Assembly (NCBI GenBank): GCA_036872755.1
Contig: JAVHNS010000012.1
Span: 62,001 to 126,000 of the forward strand
Direction of reading: 5' to 3'
Length of the DNA: 64,000 nucleotides
Source: Orbilia blumenaviensis
Taxonomy: Eukaryota > Ascomycota > Orbiliomycetes > Orbiliales > Orbiliaceae
Below, in pieces: positions 1-11,220 of the stretch. A program made the translations under genes and the position numbers. Under the pieces are notes generated by a model. The model was not told the origin of the DNA. It made no database searches and saw nothing but the letters and a program-made list of their open reading frames with translations. The stretch's first letter is position 1. Each line of letters starts with the position of its first letter.

Positions 1-3000
1 CAATAGGTGCTGTGACAGGCGTAACAACAGGAGGCGCAACAACAGGAGGCGCAATTACTGGAGGTGCAATTACTGGAGCCGCAACAGGCTTAACATTCGT
101 CGCCACAGTAGCAGTAGGTTTAGCCTGCGTCGTAGTAGCAGCAGTCGCAGGCAGAGTTGGTTTAACAGGGAATCGAGCCGATTTCGTAGACGCCGGAGGC
201 ACCATAGGAGTCCTCACGGCGTTTTCCGTAACCGGCTTTGTAACTGGCGTAGCGATCACAGTAGTGGTCTGGCCCAGTCCGCCATTCACAAGAGGATTGG
301 AACTCGTCACCCCAAACGGCGAAGAAATCACAGGACCTGTACTATTCCACGAATCGTTGGCAGAGTTTCCAAAAGTGGGGCTTCTCTTAAAGGCCCCAAA
401 GAAACCTCCTGCCAGCCCCTTCCCGCGGCTAACTGATCCCGATCCGCTGGCTGCAGAGGTAGATGCTACCGGTGTATCGTTTCGAGCCGCATAACTTGGT
501 GGTTCCGCGCTTACATTAGTGCTCGCCGACGCCGTGAAAGGATTTGTAAAGAAGCCTGTTCCATTGGTATCAGCAACTGGAGTGTAACTTGGAAGTGTCG
601 AAGTTATAGGAATTTTATCATAAGATGGCGGTTCAGCTGCAGAGCTCGATCCAGATCCGGGGAAGGTCGAAGTTAACGAATTACCTGTAATTGACGGCCT
701 GTTCTCATTGGATGTACGACCTTTATTCGCAAATCCGGAGAAAAAGCTAGTCCTTCTACGCTGCACGTCAGTCAATGGTGGCATCGATGACGATGAAGAC
801 GACGAGCTTCCATTTCTAGTTGGTTCCATGGAAAATGCGATTGCCATGTCCAAATCGCTTATGTTGAGCGGGTTGGATCCTGTCGCAGCAGGTATGGTGG
901 CAGGTGTCGAAAGGTTCTCGTCCGTAAATATCTCGAGATCGGAATCATTCGTGGCGTCGCTGGCGGGATCCTCCTCTACGGGAATCCGTTCTTCGATACC
1001 ATCAATCACGACAAGAGTGTAAGCCGGTTCGCCTTTCTTCTTGCCCTTCTTATTTTCATCCAACAGGTCGTCCTTCCGGGCTCTGGCCGCTTTCGGCTGC
1101 GGAATAATGATCTTGCCTTGTTCTCCATTGGGAGTCATGAGCGGATCCTGCGGCTTGACCTGGCTAGGCGTCTTCGACGACGCAACTCCCTGGCTACTAA
1201 AAGCGCATTGGACAAATAGGTACCTAGTGCAGATCCAATCAAGCTATATGATTCGTCAGCCTCGTCGTCCAAATGCGCATTTGCGATAACGTTAGACCCC
1301 GTGACTCACCTGAGCCACCACCAAGTGTGGACTTTTGCTAACAAACTCGTTCGGCGCATTGACAATTTCATTTAATGCGACTGCGCCCGAAACTTTGAGA
1401 ACACTCTTGGACCATTGATAGCTCTGCGGGTGGGAATCCTAATTAGTCTCGATGCCAAGAGAATCCTAAAATGTTTGTGAAACCTACTACTCCAGCGGAT
1501 GCATATCGATTGGCGGTATAGCCCGAACTTGTTCTAAAATCCAGCGAATGATAACATCCATTCCCGTACGCCCTTCCATTCAAAGTCTGGTTGAAATTCA
1601 ACCCTTCACGAATAATCGAATGCCAATTGACCAATGGGCTACCATGCCATGCAAACATGGTCGGGTACTTAAGCCGTAGCCTCCGTGTCGTATTGGAACT
1701 TGCAGTTTGGAACTTCTGCTCCTTATCAGGTGCGCCCATAGCGAATCGGAACTGCATCCAATTGCCCATACCATAAACACGATCTTCGGTCTGGGTCGCA
1801 GGAAAGACTCCGTTAGAGCCAGTTTCCAATCCGTCGACCTGCACAATACAAGCACGATTCGATGCAATGACCCATCGTAGAACACCCAATGCGGCTGGCG
1901 AAATGCGATCTCCCCAGCTTGCCAGATGTCCTTGTCGCAAACGATCTTTCATCTCTCGAACAGACGGCAGGGTATCAAGAAGCAAACATATAACGTCCTG
2001 CTTCTGCTGTGGGGTAAAGCCCGAAAAGTCCTGGTTGTAAATATACACCACAACTTGGTGGCTTCCAGCTGCCGCAACAGATCCTCCAGTGTAAGCTGTC
2101 CCGATATTCAGGGCACTAGCTTGCGCCGTAGTAGATATAGGATCTGAAACTTTTATAGTTGGGAATTGAGACATATCGGTCGCTCGGCAGCATAGCGTTT
2201 CGCCAGCGGCTCCGACGCCTGTAATCGCCATCCAAGTACCAACTTGCACTGGATGAGAAATGGGGTTTGTAGCGTTGATTCTCAAGGTTAGGTCTTTATT
2301 CGCCCGATCAAAGGTACCTGCATAACCTCCACTTCCAGGAGGGAATGGTACCTTCAGATTGAGTGCATCTGGGAAATCCTTGAGCTTCTGGTTTTTGGCC
2401 GCTGCGTAACAGAATGAAACGAGTAGGTCAACGACGTATGGCTGTTCTACAATATCTTTCTCGATCCCCGGACCAAAGTCCGAGGAAAGGTATTTTGACA
2501 AACACGCCGGTGTGCTGCAGACATATGGCTCTAAAGCTTCAACGTCTGTATCCACAGCGCGGTGGCAGACGAGGCAGAAGTCGGTATATCGCGCAAAGTG
2601 CCGAAGGAATAACTGCATCGCGACAAGTGGGAATGAGCGCCTATCGTAGTCTGTCGCATCCATAAAATGATCAGATGTAACCAGCCGCGAGAACCCATTG
2701 GCAATAGTATCATCATGCCAGTATTTCGCCTCCATCGCCTCGACAGAAGCAGCCGCCTTTTTCTGATCTAGGAAGTAGTACTCTTCGGCCCCAAACCACG
2801 AAAACCCGAGCTCAAATCGCTTTTTGAGCAGAGTTACTAATCTTTCGTTGAGGAATAACTCCAATGTTTGTAATATATAAGGCATGCTAGTGTCCGCTCT
2901 CTTGAAAGCGGCTTGACACTGTGCCTTCGTCGGCTTGTACTGGTCGCTTTGTCGGATTCTCATTCTAATGTTCTGTTTCCCCCGGTCCGCACGAGATCTC

Positions 3001-3861
3001 TTCGTCTCTTCGCAAAGTTCGTTCAGGTTGACGTATCCGGCTGGGTATTCAATAATAAGACTTAGGTATCTCTTTGACTCAACATGCCAGGCATCTAGAG
3101 CATTGTCCGAAATACCCAACCGCGATAGTCGACAGGACACTACTACATAACAAACCCCAGTACCTTTCAACGACCCGTGGTACCCCATTTTGAAACCAGC
3201 ATCTTTCACAGCCCTCAAATCGGTGATTATTCTTTGCGCCGGGCTGGTAGGAGTAATTACCGGCGGCGATCCAGAGGCAACTTTCTTGCCCTTATCGACG
3301 GTCGGACTGGTAGTGTATAGATCATCCCCATCGTCGGCGTCCTGCGCAAAGCGACCATTATTTCTGCCATGACGTGCCGACTGTCGCTGCGAGGAACCTC
3401 CAAAATATTCTCCGTCGTCGTCATTAACAACAAACGGCCGTTTCTTCGACCCGTCGGCTTCCTTGCTTCTTAGATGTCGGACGACCTTAATCATGATTTG
3501 CTTGATGGGTGTCCCTGCCAAGCTGGGAAGATCACTAATCTTTTCCCCGATGGAAGCTGCATCCTCTCCGCAGCCAAATATGAAGACTTCATGACTGGTA
3601 GGATAGTACCCAAGGTCTATTTTTTCGAGCAATATCTGTTAGGATATTCCCCACATTCAAAAAATGCTGAGCAATCGTTTATTTATGGATAAATTACTTA
3701 CCAACTATAATAACAGATAACGTCGACGGGTCCCCATTCATAGGATGATATTGAAATAAAAATTCACCCTCATTCTCACCCGTACCGACGACATATGCCC
3801 CTTCAATAGTATCGTCATCAGACGCCATATAAAGATCCGTGTCATACTGATCTTTCCCCAT
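1..3861 (-). CDS. PARP catalytic-domain protein, PARP-UBC fusion type (3' end outside window)
   Basis: Spliced model on minus: exon 1 3861-3702, exon 2 3616 to about 1488, exon 3 1423-1310, exon 4 from about 1243 off the left edge. All joins keep frame. The protein carries a PARP-like catalytic fold: FAWHGSPLVNWHSIIREGL (the conserved H), AYGNGCYHS (the conserved Y), VALNEIVNAPNEFVSKSPH and LDWICTRYLFV. This is closest to the PARP6/8/16-like group, which is usually mono-ADP-ribosylating. In many fungi this architecture continues into a C-terminal E2 (UBC) domain; that part would lie beyond position 1, so the fusion is inferred. The C-terminal stretch in view is a low-complexity Pro/Thr/Ala/Ser linker with APPV repeats. 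The first ATG that fits family-like N-termini is at 3861 (MGKDQYDTDL); an in-frame ATG at 4044 would add a hydrophobic helix. The exon 2 donor is ambiguous between 1491 and 1488. Confidence 0.8.
30..89 (-). repeat. 15-bp coding minisatellite
   Basis: About four tandem 15-bp units start at 30, 45, 60 and 75 and differ by a few bases. On the minus strand they encode APPV(V/I)-type pentapeptides in the low-complexity linker of the PARP-type gene. Such repeats can vary in copy number between strains. Confidence 0.75.
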
Positions 3862-4044
3862 TTTGGATTTTGTTTTTGTCTCTGGACGAGAGACTCTCTT
3901 TCTTTTCGACCGTTCTAGTTTCTTCTCTGGAAGTGGTTCAGTCGAATAAATGATAGCTATGATAATTATGATAGCTCCTCCAGTGACGAGAAGAAGAAAA
4001 AATAGAGCAATGGAGTTGGAAATATTATGATTTCGCTGCGGCAT

Positions 4045-7000
4045 GCATATGGAGAACCCTGAAGTGTGGTGTGTGTTGCTCTAAGAATACTTCTTGGTAA
4101 GCCTTGTGGGACATGTAGTCAGGGTTGTGCCAGCCAAAAGCGTAAAGTCCGTACCTTGTGGATCTCCCTGATCCTAGAAATGGAGTGTAAGGGTTCCCGC
4201 AAAAACAGTTCGAAAGGATGGTTACGAATAATACCAAAGGAGCAGAAGTTATATAATACCCATAAGGATAAAACAAAAAAAAGGGAGCTGGAAGGAAAGT
4301 CGACCGGTCGAGATATAGTTAAGCTTGAGGATTGTTGACCAAGCCTCGGATTGTGTAGCCTCGCCACGTAAATTTGAGGTTGTGCAGAATTCGAGTCGAA
4401 ATATTCGACCGGAAGGGAATTGATTGAGAAGAACTGGTATAGGACAGCTCTTAGAATTATAATAAGGGAAAGGGGATTCTATGTCTTTCTTGGCCCTACT
4501 AAAGGATTCGATTGCACGGTAGGCCAGACTGGAAGGTTGAGGAAGATTGAACTGTGGGATGTCGATTTCGAATTTTTAGAGCCTTGTTGGAGTAACTAGC
4601 GGCTGGACCCCTCTGTCTGTTCCGGTGCCAGCAGAAAAAGATGCTATATTTTTTATATTAATTCCAATCGAAACCCCGTGAAAGGCCCCTCAGGAGGTGG
4701 GAAGATAAGAGAGCCAGAAAGAAATCTGGCTAGCGGGGAATTTAAAGCAAAGCAAGCTGTTCTTTGAGGCCTGAGGATTGACACAGCTGCCCCGGTTTTG
4801 ACGTCGACAGCCTAGTTAGGTAGCTATAGAGGAGTTATCGCGGTCGATACAGTGCACAATAGAGTAATTGTGCCTTGGCCAAGATTGATATAATTTTATA
4901 CAGCCTCGTTTCTAGCAGGCTCCCAAGCACTTCGAAACAAGACGGGAGATTCCCCACCATGTCCATGCACAAAAGTATCTCGCGAATTATCAAGTGGGTC
5001 AGGTCGGGGGGGTGGCCAGCGTATGTAGCAGCCAGTGGGATTTGGGGAATCAGCCCATGATTTTCCTTCGCTTTTCAGCCTCCCCTAGCCCGGCCGAGAT
5101 GCAGCATGAAACGAAGGATCCAATGGTACGTACGGGCTCCAAAGAATCCGGCATGCCTTTCGCTTCGACGCACCAACGCTATAGCTACCGCTACAAGCAC
5201 TTCATGCCCTTTAAGTACCTAGTACATCGTACTAACCAAGTACCTATTTATTGCCTGGATGTTTTTCTGGAGCCCCATGGTTTGTCCTTTCAACCATGAA
5301 CGTCGTCTCGTGCCCGAACCTTCTGCATAAAGTGCCTGTTTTTTCCTCGATGAACATTTGGCCTAGATACCAACTTTTTGTATTGGAAACGTCAACGTGT
5401 CTCCACCAACACAGCAGGCTACTTATGACCAACAACAAACAACCAGTTAACAATAATTAACAATGAGCCGGGCTCCCGATCCAAGCTGACCTCTTATGTA
5501 AAGCACCTAAGTACTGTGCTGGAAAAGTACTATCATCATACGAAGTATATAGGGTCATTCTTATATGATACTGCATCAATACTGTTCTATTACGCATTAC
5601 GCCATTAATGCTAGGTTACCTAATTCCGTATTAATGTCACCTCGATTTCCGGCACGGTAGGTAGACAGTTTCGGCCCAAGCTGGGTATATACCCACCAAC
5701 TACTTAAATACTTCAGCAATCCGACGCATATGGAGCAAAGTATTTTAATGTAATATATTGCATCAATATCGGTCTGGTACGCGCCTACGTACTTGAGAGG
5801 TATTACTACATTGATTTCCTACCAACCCTATTAGCAACTACTGTGGCGTAAATCCCCCGAGGACTGATCCGGTATCAGCGCGATAATACAGCTTAAATCG
5901 GGATTGGAACAGCATTATTATAGCAATTTGAAAATATATTAATTAATACGGTATTATGGCCACAATACTTCCGTGTATACTATGTATGATTGGATTAGAA
6001 CGGTGTTCAAGAACCCGATTGCTGCGTTAAATCAAGTACTTACTATCATACCTTAAGTAGCTAGGGATACTAGAATTAATTTAAATTGATACCGGCAGCA
6101 TGTTAGCACCTGAGCGAAATCTTAAATCTATAGGTAATATAGAACCTCTGAGATAGCTAGCCTTTAGAATTCAGATTCACTAAATCCTTTTTTCATTGCA
6201 CTAGCGGCCATCCTACTAACAGCCTACTGATAGTCATATAACCTACTAACAGAGAGGGCTTTAATAGTAGTAGCATTAGCAGTAGCAATAAAAATAGCGA
6301 TAAAAAGCACTTAAGTAGTAATGTTACGAGTAGACCTACGTAGACGGATAGACGTGAATTTAAGTAAACACTGTGTAACCTGAAGCTCGGGCCGGCTCTG
6401 TAGCTGTCGACTGCTATGATGAATACTAAAAACTATACTAAAACTTATACAACTTGAAGAGATAGAATTAGAATTAAGAAAAGAACTATTTTAGCCAAGC
6501 TACTAGGTAGGTAGGTACCTACCGTAGGGGGTTTGGGTACTTTTCTGGGACTGCTTCCGAATAATAAAACATTTTAAAAAGAAAGCAAGCCGTCTTATTG
6601 TCTTTCAAGTCATTATTTATACTGTTTTAAGTTCCCTTTTTTCTGTAAACCGTCTTGAGGAACCAGCCAAAACCCCGTACGGTACCTAGGTACCTACGCA
6701 TGTCCTACAGTAGTTGCTCGTAATTCCAGCGCTTGGGTAATGCAACCAGGGTTCCAAGGTTCCTCCATAGAGACTCCCATGCCAAGGCCTGGGTACACTT
6801 TCACCCAATCAAAATGTAATATAATAAAATGCAACAATACCAACACAGTTGCAAGGGTCACGTCGTCGGCGTTTTAAGCCTGAATTTTGAACGCAAGCTT
6901 GGTACTTAAGGTTGCCGGAGGGATCTGCGGGCTCGACTATCGTCGTCGGAAATTTGTTACATTTAAGATAATGTGTTAAATTTTATGATTTTACTAATCC

Positions 7001-7136
7001 TCCTTTAAATGCAATTAGCAAATGTTTGTACAAACAATGATATGTCTGCGACAAGATTCATCGTGAGGGGGGTATCTATTTATACGTTATATACACGAAT
7101 AAACGTGAACCAGCACGATAAAGCTCAACATAAGGA
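4045..7136. other. Gene-free AT-rich interval
   Basis: No frame with a recognisable domain or convincing splice pattern was found on either strand. The interval holds the upstream region of the PARP-type gene and the downstream region of the NLR gene. It contains many TAGGTA/TACCTA words and short palindromes around 6500-6700. A decayed mobile element is possible, but I see no terminal repeats or residual transposase motifs. Confidence 0.6.
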
Positions 7137-10100
7137 CTAATGTTCAAACTCAATGAAGAAAACTAGGCCACTACGGCAGCCTAAAGCAACCCGGTTACCA
7201 TAAATGGCCCATCTACTCCATCTATATTCAGGCGGCAGCCAAATGCTGTTCCGACCTTGGCTCAGCCATTCCCCCCTGACGATCACATGGTGTTGTTCGA
7301 CTCCGCAAAATTGCTGGCTCGTTTTTCTATAATGACCAGTATCCGTTGAGGAAGACGACTTAGCAGGTAATTCGCTAACTGCAAAAGACCTCAAGGATGC
7401 CAAGGTTTGGACGTCCCATAACTTTATCGTGTTAGCGTCGGATGCGAATGCTAGGACCTGATCCGAATCCGTATACTTCTCCAATTGCTCCCCAGTGCTC
7501 GTGTCCCACAGCCTGACAGTTTTATCTTCGAAGCCAGAGGCGGACACTAAAAGTTTATCGTTAGAGGAAAACGCTATAATCCGTGGCTCAGCCGTATGCC
7601 CTTTTAGTACCCGCAGCAAGGTCCCAGTATTCGCATCGTGCAGATTGATTACGTCATGATTCAAATGCGCAGATGCCAATGTTTTGCCATCAAAAGAAAA
7701 TACCAGATTAAACCCAGAGTTTATAACCGAAGGGGTCAGTTGCCGCAGCAGCTTCTCGCCCATTCTCCAAAGCTTGATCTGGCCACTCCGATAGGTGAAA
7801 AATGCCAGAGTTTTCCCGTCAGGTGAAAAGGTTAAGGGATAATCCAGTTGTTTATCATCATCGATCGTCGACAGCAGCTCCCCGTCCATGTTCCACAGTT
7901 TGATTTCGCCATCGGATATCGACGCCAAAATATTATCACAGGAAAATGCTAGATAATTGATCCCATATCTACCCCCCTCTAACGTCCGCAGAAGTGCCCC
8001 GTCCTCGCCCCAAAGCTTGATCGTGTTGTCCCTAGATCCGGTCGCTAGAAATTTACCATCGGAAGAAAACTTTATCGCAGTAACCCTCCCCGTATGTCTT
8101 TCTAAAATCTGCAGCGGCAACCCATTCGGCCTCGAATCCAACTCATTAAGATCCCACAGTCTAACCGTCCCATCAAAGCAACCCCCCGCTAAAATACCGC
8201 CTGAATTAACTGTTATGGCTGCGACAGTAGTGCCATGCGCTTTAAGCGTTCGCAGCGACGCCCCACCCGCATCCCATAACCTAACCGTCCCGTCCCGACT
8301 CCTGGATATAATAATGCCTTTGAAAAACGTTATTGCGCTAACGCCAGACTCATGCCCCTCTAGTGTTCGCAGCAACGTACCATCCGCATCCCACAGCTTA
8401 ACCGTGCTGTCGTCAGACCCCGACGCCAAAACACCTCCAGAAGAAAATGCTACGGCTGACACACCATCCGCATGCCCCGTCAGCGTTCGCAGCAATACTC
8501 CAGTATCTGTATTCCAGGTTTTAACAGTCCTGTCATCGGATGCGGACGCTAGAATACCATTAGAAGAAAAGGCCAAACCGTTCACCCCACTCGTATGCGC
8601 GCGCCCTCCTATCATCCGTAGCGGCGCCCCCGTACTCGCATTCCACAACCTGATCTCCCCAGAATCACACCCAGACGCTATAATGCCGTCAAAGAAAGCT
8701 ATAGCCCTTACCACCCTTGTGTGCCCTTCGACGGTTTGTAGCGCAGCGTCCCATTTTCTTTCCATCCAAGAGAATTGGCGCCCCCACGAAATCATCTTTT
8801 TAGGGTCAAATAGCTTTCGAACAAGACTTTCTTCTGGAATGAACATTATAGCCGACACATATGTTTGAAGGGGTGCTTTCCCAATTATATATTTATTTCG
8901 AAACAAGAACCTTTTGATATCATGCACCAAGGCAAGGAAGTTTCCGCCTTGCTCAGCCTAGATAGAATTATGTTGTAAGTTTCTTGGGTCCCCGCGATAT
9001 ATAATTCAAGAAAACGACGCATTTGCCCTGGCGACCACGGGATGATAGAAGCTCTGAGTTGATGGCGTATCCAGATCATTTAAGAGGGGACAACTTACAT
9101 CTGCCATTGCTTTCAGGTCGCTGATCATCTGAATTGTACTTTCTATATCGTCGAGAAGGCTCTCCGCTTCTAACCAATGAAGCAGGCTCCGTTCCAGAAA
9201 TTGATGTGTTTGATCGTTATCGCGGATTTTATCTCCACTTTGGCTATGATGATATATCCAGTAACGGCATGCATACTGGAGTTGAGGAGAGATGTGTTCT
9301 TGTATAGTTTTGTCGTCTATTTCAGACCGTAGTATTCCAGATAACCCTAAACAGCATATGTCTTCTTTCAGCCCCAGGCCTTCAGTATTTGACATGAGTT
9401 CGATACACCTCCTGGCGAGTATCTTGTGTATCTCCTTCTCATTTATCCAGAACTGGGACAGATCCTTGTGGTCCTGGAGGGTTTTGCCAACAAGAAAGTC
9501 ACGGAAAGACAAATGAAATGTTCTGACAGGGTCATCAGAATTTGCCTCTGTGGGTATGTTGAGGACAGAATGCAATTTTTTCAAGCGAAGATCGATTGTT
9601 CTTTCTGGGACTGATATCAGTCGCGACAAAGACCGGATTGAGAGTGGGGTGGCGAGGTTCACGATCGCTCCAACTATTTTTGTGAAATCCGTCGCTAGAG
9701 CTTCTCGTTCATCGCAGTTCTGGCCTTTGATCAATTGCATAAAGATGGGGAGATAGGTTTTCTCCAAGCCCTCCGTCTTACTCAAATCTTGGTAATCCAT
9801 GACGATTTTGACACGCTCTTGAGCATCCCAATTGTCATCTGCGATGAAACGGCAAGCCGTTGCCGCAAAAATAAATAACGGCACAGCCATTTCGACCAGC
9901 TTCTGAATGATTTCTTCACCCGGCCAGTCAGATGGAAGATCCTGATTGTCTCGTATTTTGGAAAACTCGTCATTTAGAAGAATTCGAATGTCGCGGTCCG
10001 TTCCAGGTATTTCGTGTAAGATGATATTTCGGTGACTATCTTGAGAAAGCTTTTTGAAACCAAGGCGAATCGGTAGCTCAGGTCTGCTTGTTAAGAAGAT

Positions 10101-11220
10101 ACGAACGTCGGCGTGCTTGATGTCTTTCAACTGGGAGAGGAGGGTAACAATAAGTCCTTGATCTTTCTCTTGGTCACACTCGTCTAGTGCGTCGATTACT
10201 ACAAGAATCTTCTTGTATCGGGACTGCGGCTCAGGATCTTGCAGTTCGGATAGAGGTTGTAAAATCAACCTATTGAATTGTTCCACAGGGTCCATACCCG
10301 TTATGCTGGGGTCTTCCTCAATTACTTTTTGTACGATCCGCCTAAACTCGACAATGTTATTTGCCAGCTGAGAAGCAAGAGTTGTGAAGAGCCGAGCTAT
10401 TCCTCCACGATCCTGTTCGCCTCTTCGGAAGAAGAAACTTGCAGCGAGTTGATTTTTCTCCCTCAGTTCTTTCGCAGTCGTCCGCGATATTGTAGACTTC
10501 CCCGTCCCGGCGACCCCGCTCAGCCAGAAAATACATTCACCAGTGCCTCGCGGGGCGTCTATCCAATCCGTAACGAGCTTTCGCAGCTCGATCCTCGTAC
10601 CAGGTAAGCACTCGGGTTCATGGCGATCTTCGAAGTTTCCATAGGCTGCCCCTTTGGCGACTGGCAGTCCGGCTAAGTCGAATTTCTGATTAACATTCCG
10701 TATAGTGTCCCTGTAAGTATACAGAATTTATATCAGCGGATCAGCTTCAGAGGCCGCAGGATTTTAGGGTGTATATATATATATATATATCGCACTTAAA
10801 ACCAAAGGTAACTCACGCTTGGTATATGTTTAGGAGTAAATTAATAGAGGCCTTCCACCTTTCCAGGCCGTTGACGATTTCGGCCACACCGGACTTAACA
10901 AACGGCCATTTTGTGCGTTTGAAGAAACCAAGAGACCTGTGCTCTTTCTGCGAATTAAGTTTATCCTGAAGCTGCTGTAATTCATCCTGACAGCCTTTAA
11001 GTGCACCCAGTAGCTCTTTGGATTCAGAAAGGCCAGAATATTTCGGGTCGCGAATCAACTTGTCAACTTGTTCAACCAAACCCTGGATACTGGCGACCTC
11101 TACGCCAAGTTTTTCAACATCGCTCTTAGCACCCTTGACACCGGAGTAAAACTTCCAGCAACCATTGATTGCCTGAATGATCGCAATAATACTGGCTATA
11201 GTCGACAGCGGGTCGGCCAT
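7137..11220 (-). CDS. NLR-like STAND protein: helical N-domain, NACHT, WD40 repeats
   Basis: Exons 11220-10817, 10710-9099 and 8957-7137 join in frame to about 1278 aa. Residues 1-135 form a helical domain starting MADPLSTIASIIAIIQAI, like the fungal N-terminal domains (PigL_N/SesA-like) found before NACHT modules. The NACHT NTPase follows, with Walker A GVAGTGKST near residue 200, Walker B ILVVIDALDECD near 303 and a sensor-like FLTSRPELPIR. From about residue 740, roughly eleven WD40-like repeats (GH...V.AI.FS...LASGS.D.T.KLWD) form a beta-propeller array. Fungal proteins of this class (HET-D/HET-E/NWD family) act in non-self recognition and regulated cell death: the repeats sense, the NACHT oligomerises, the N-domain signals. 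That role is family knowledge, not shown here. The middle intron (8958-9098) is supported by an exact phase-0 join restoring the AEQGGNFLALVHDIKRF linker. No stop interrupts the model, so it looks intact. Confidence 0.88.
10772..10790. repeat. (TA)n microsatellite in NLR intron 1
   Basis: A TA dinucleotide run lies inside the 106-bp first intron (10711-10816) of the NLR gene. It is likely length-variable and does not affect the coding sequence. Confidence 0.85.

Noticed and set aside
12..494. Plus-strand Gly/Thr/Ala-rich frame
   Set aside because: It is the antisense of the low-complexity linker of the minus-strand PARP-type gene.
4045..7136. Possible degraded transposon
   Set aside because: AT-rich and gene-free, but no terminal repeats, target duplications or transposase motifs could be found by eye.
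7957..8868. Plus-strand frame of 303 codons
   Set aside because: Antisense shadow of the WD40 repeats; regular repeat composition keeps it open.
9006..9098. Apparent stop splitting NACHT from WD40
   Set aside because: A 141-bp GT-AG intron (8958-9098) joins the two in phase 0, so there is no break.
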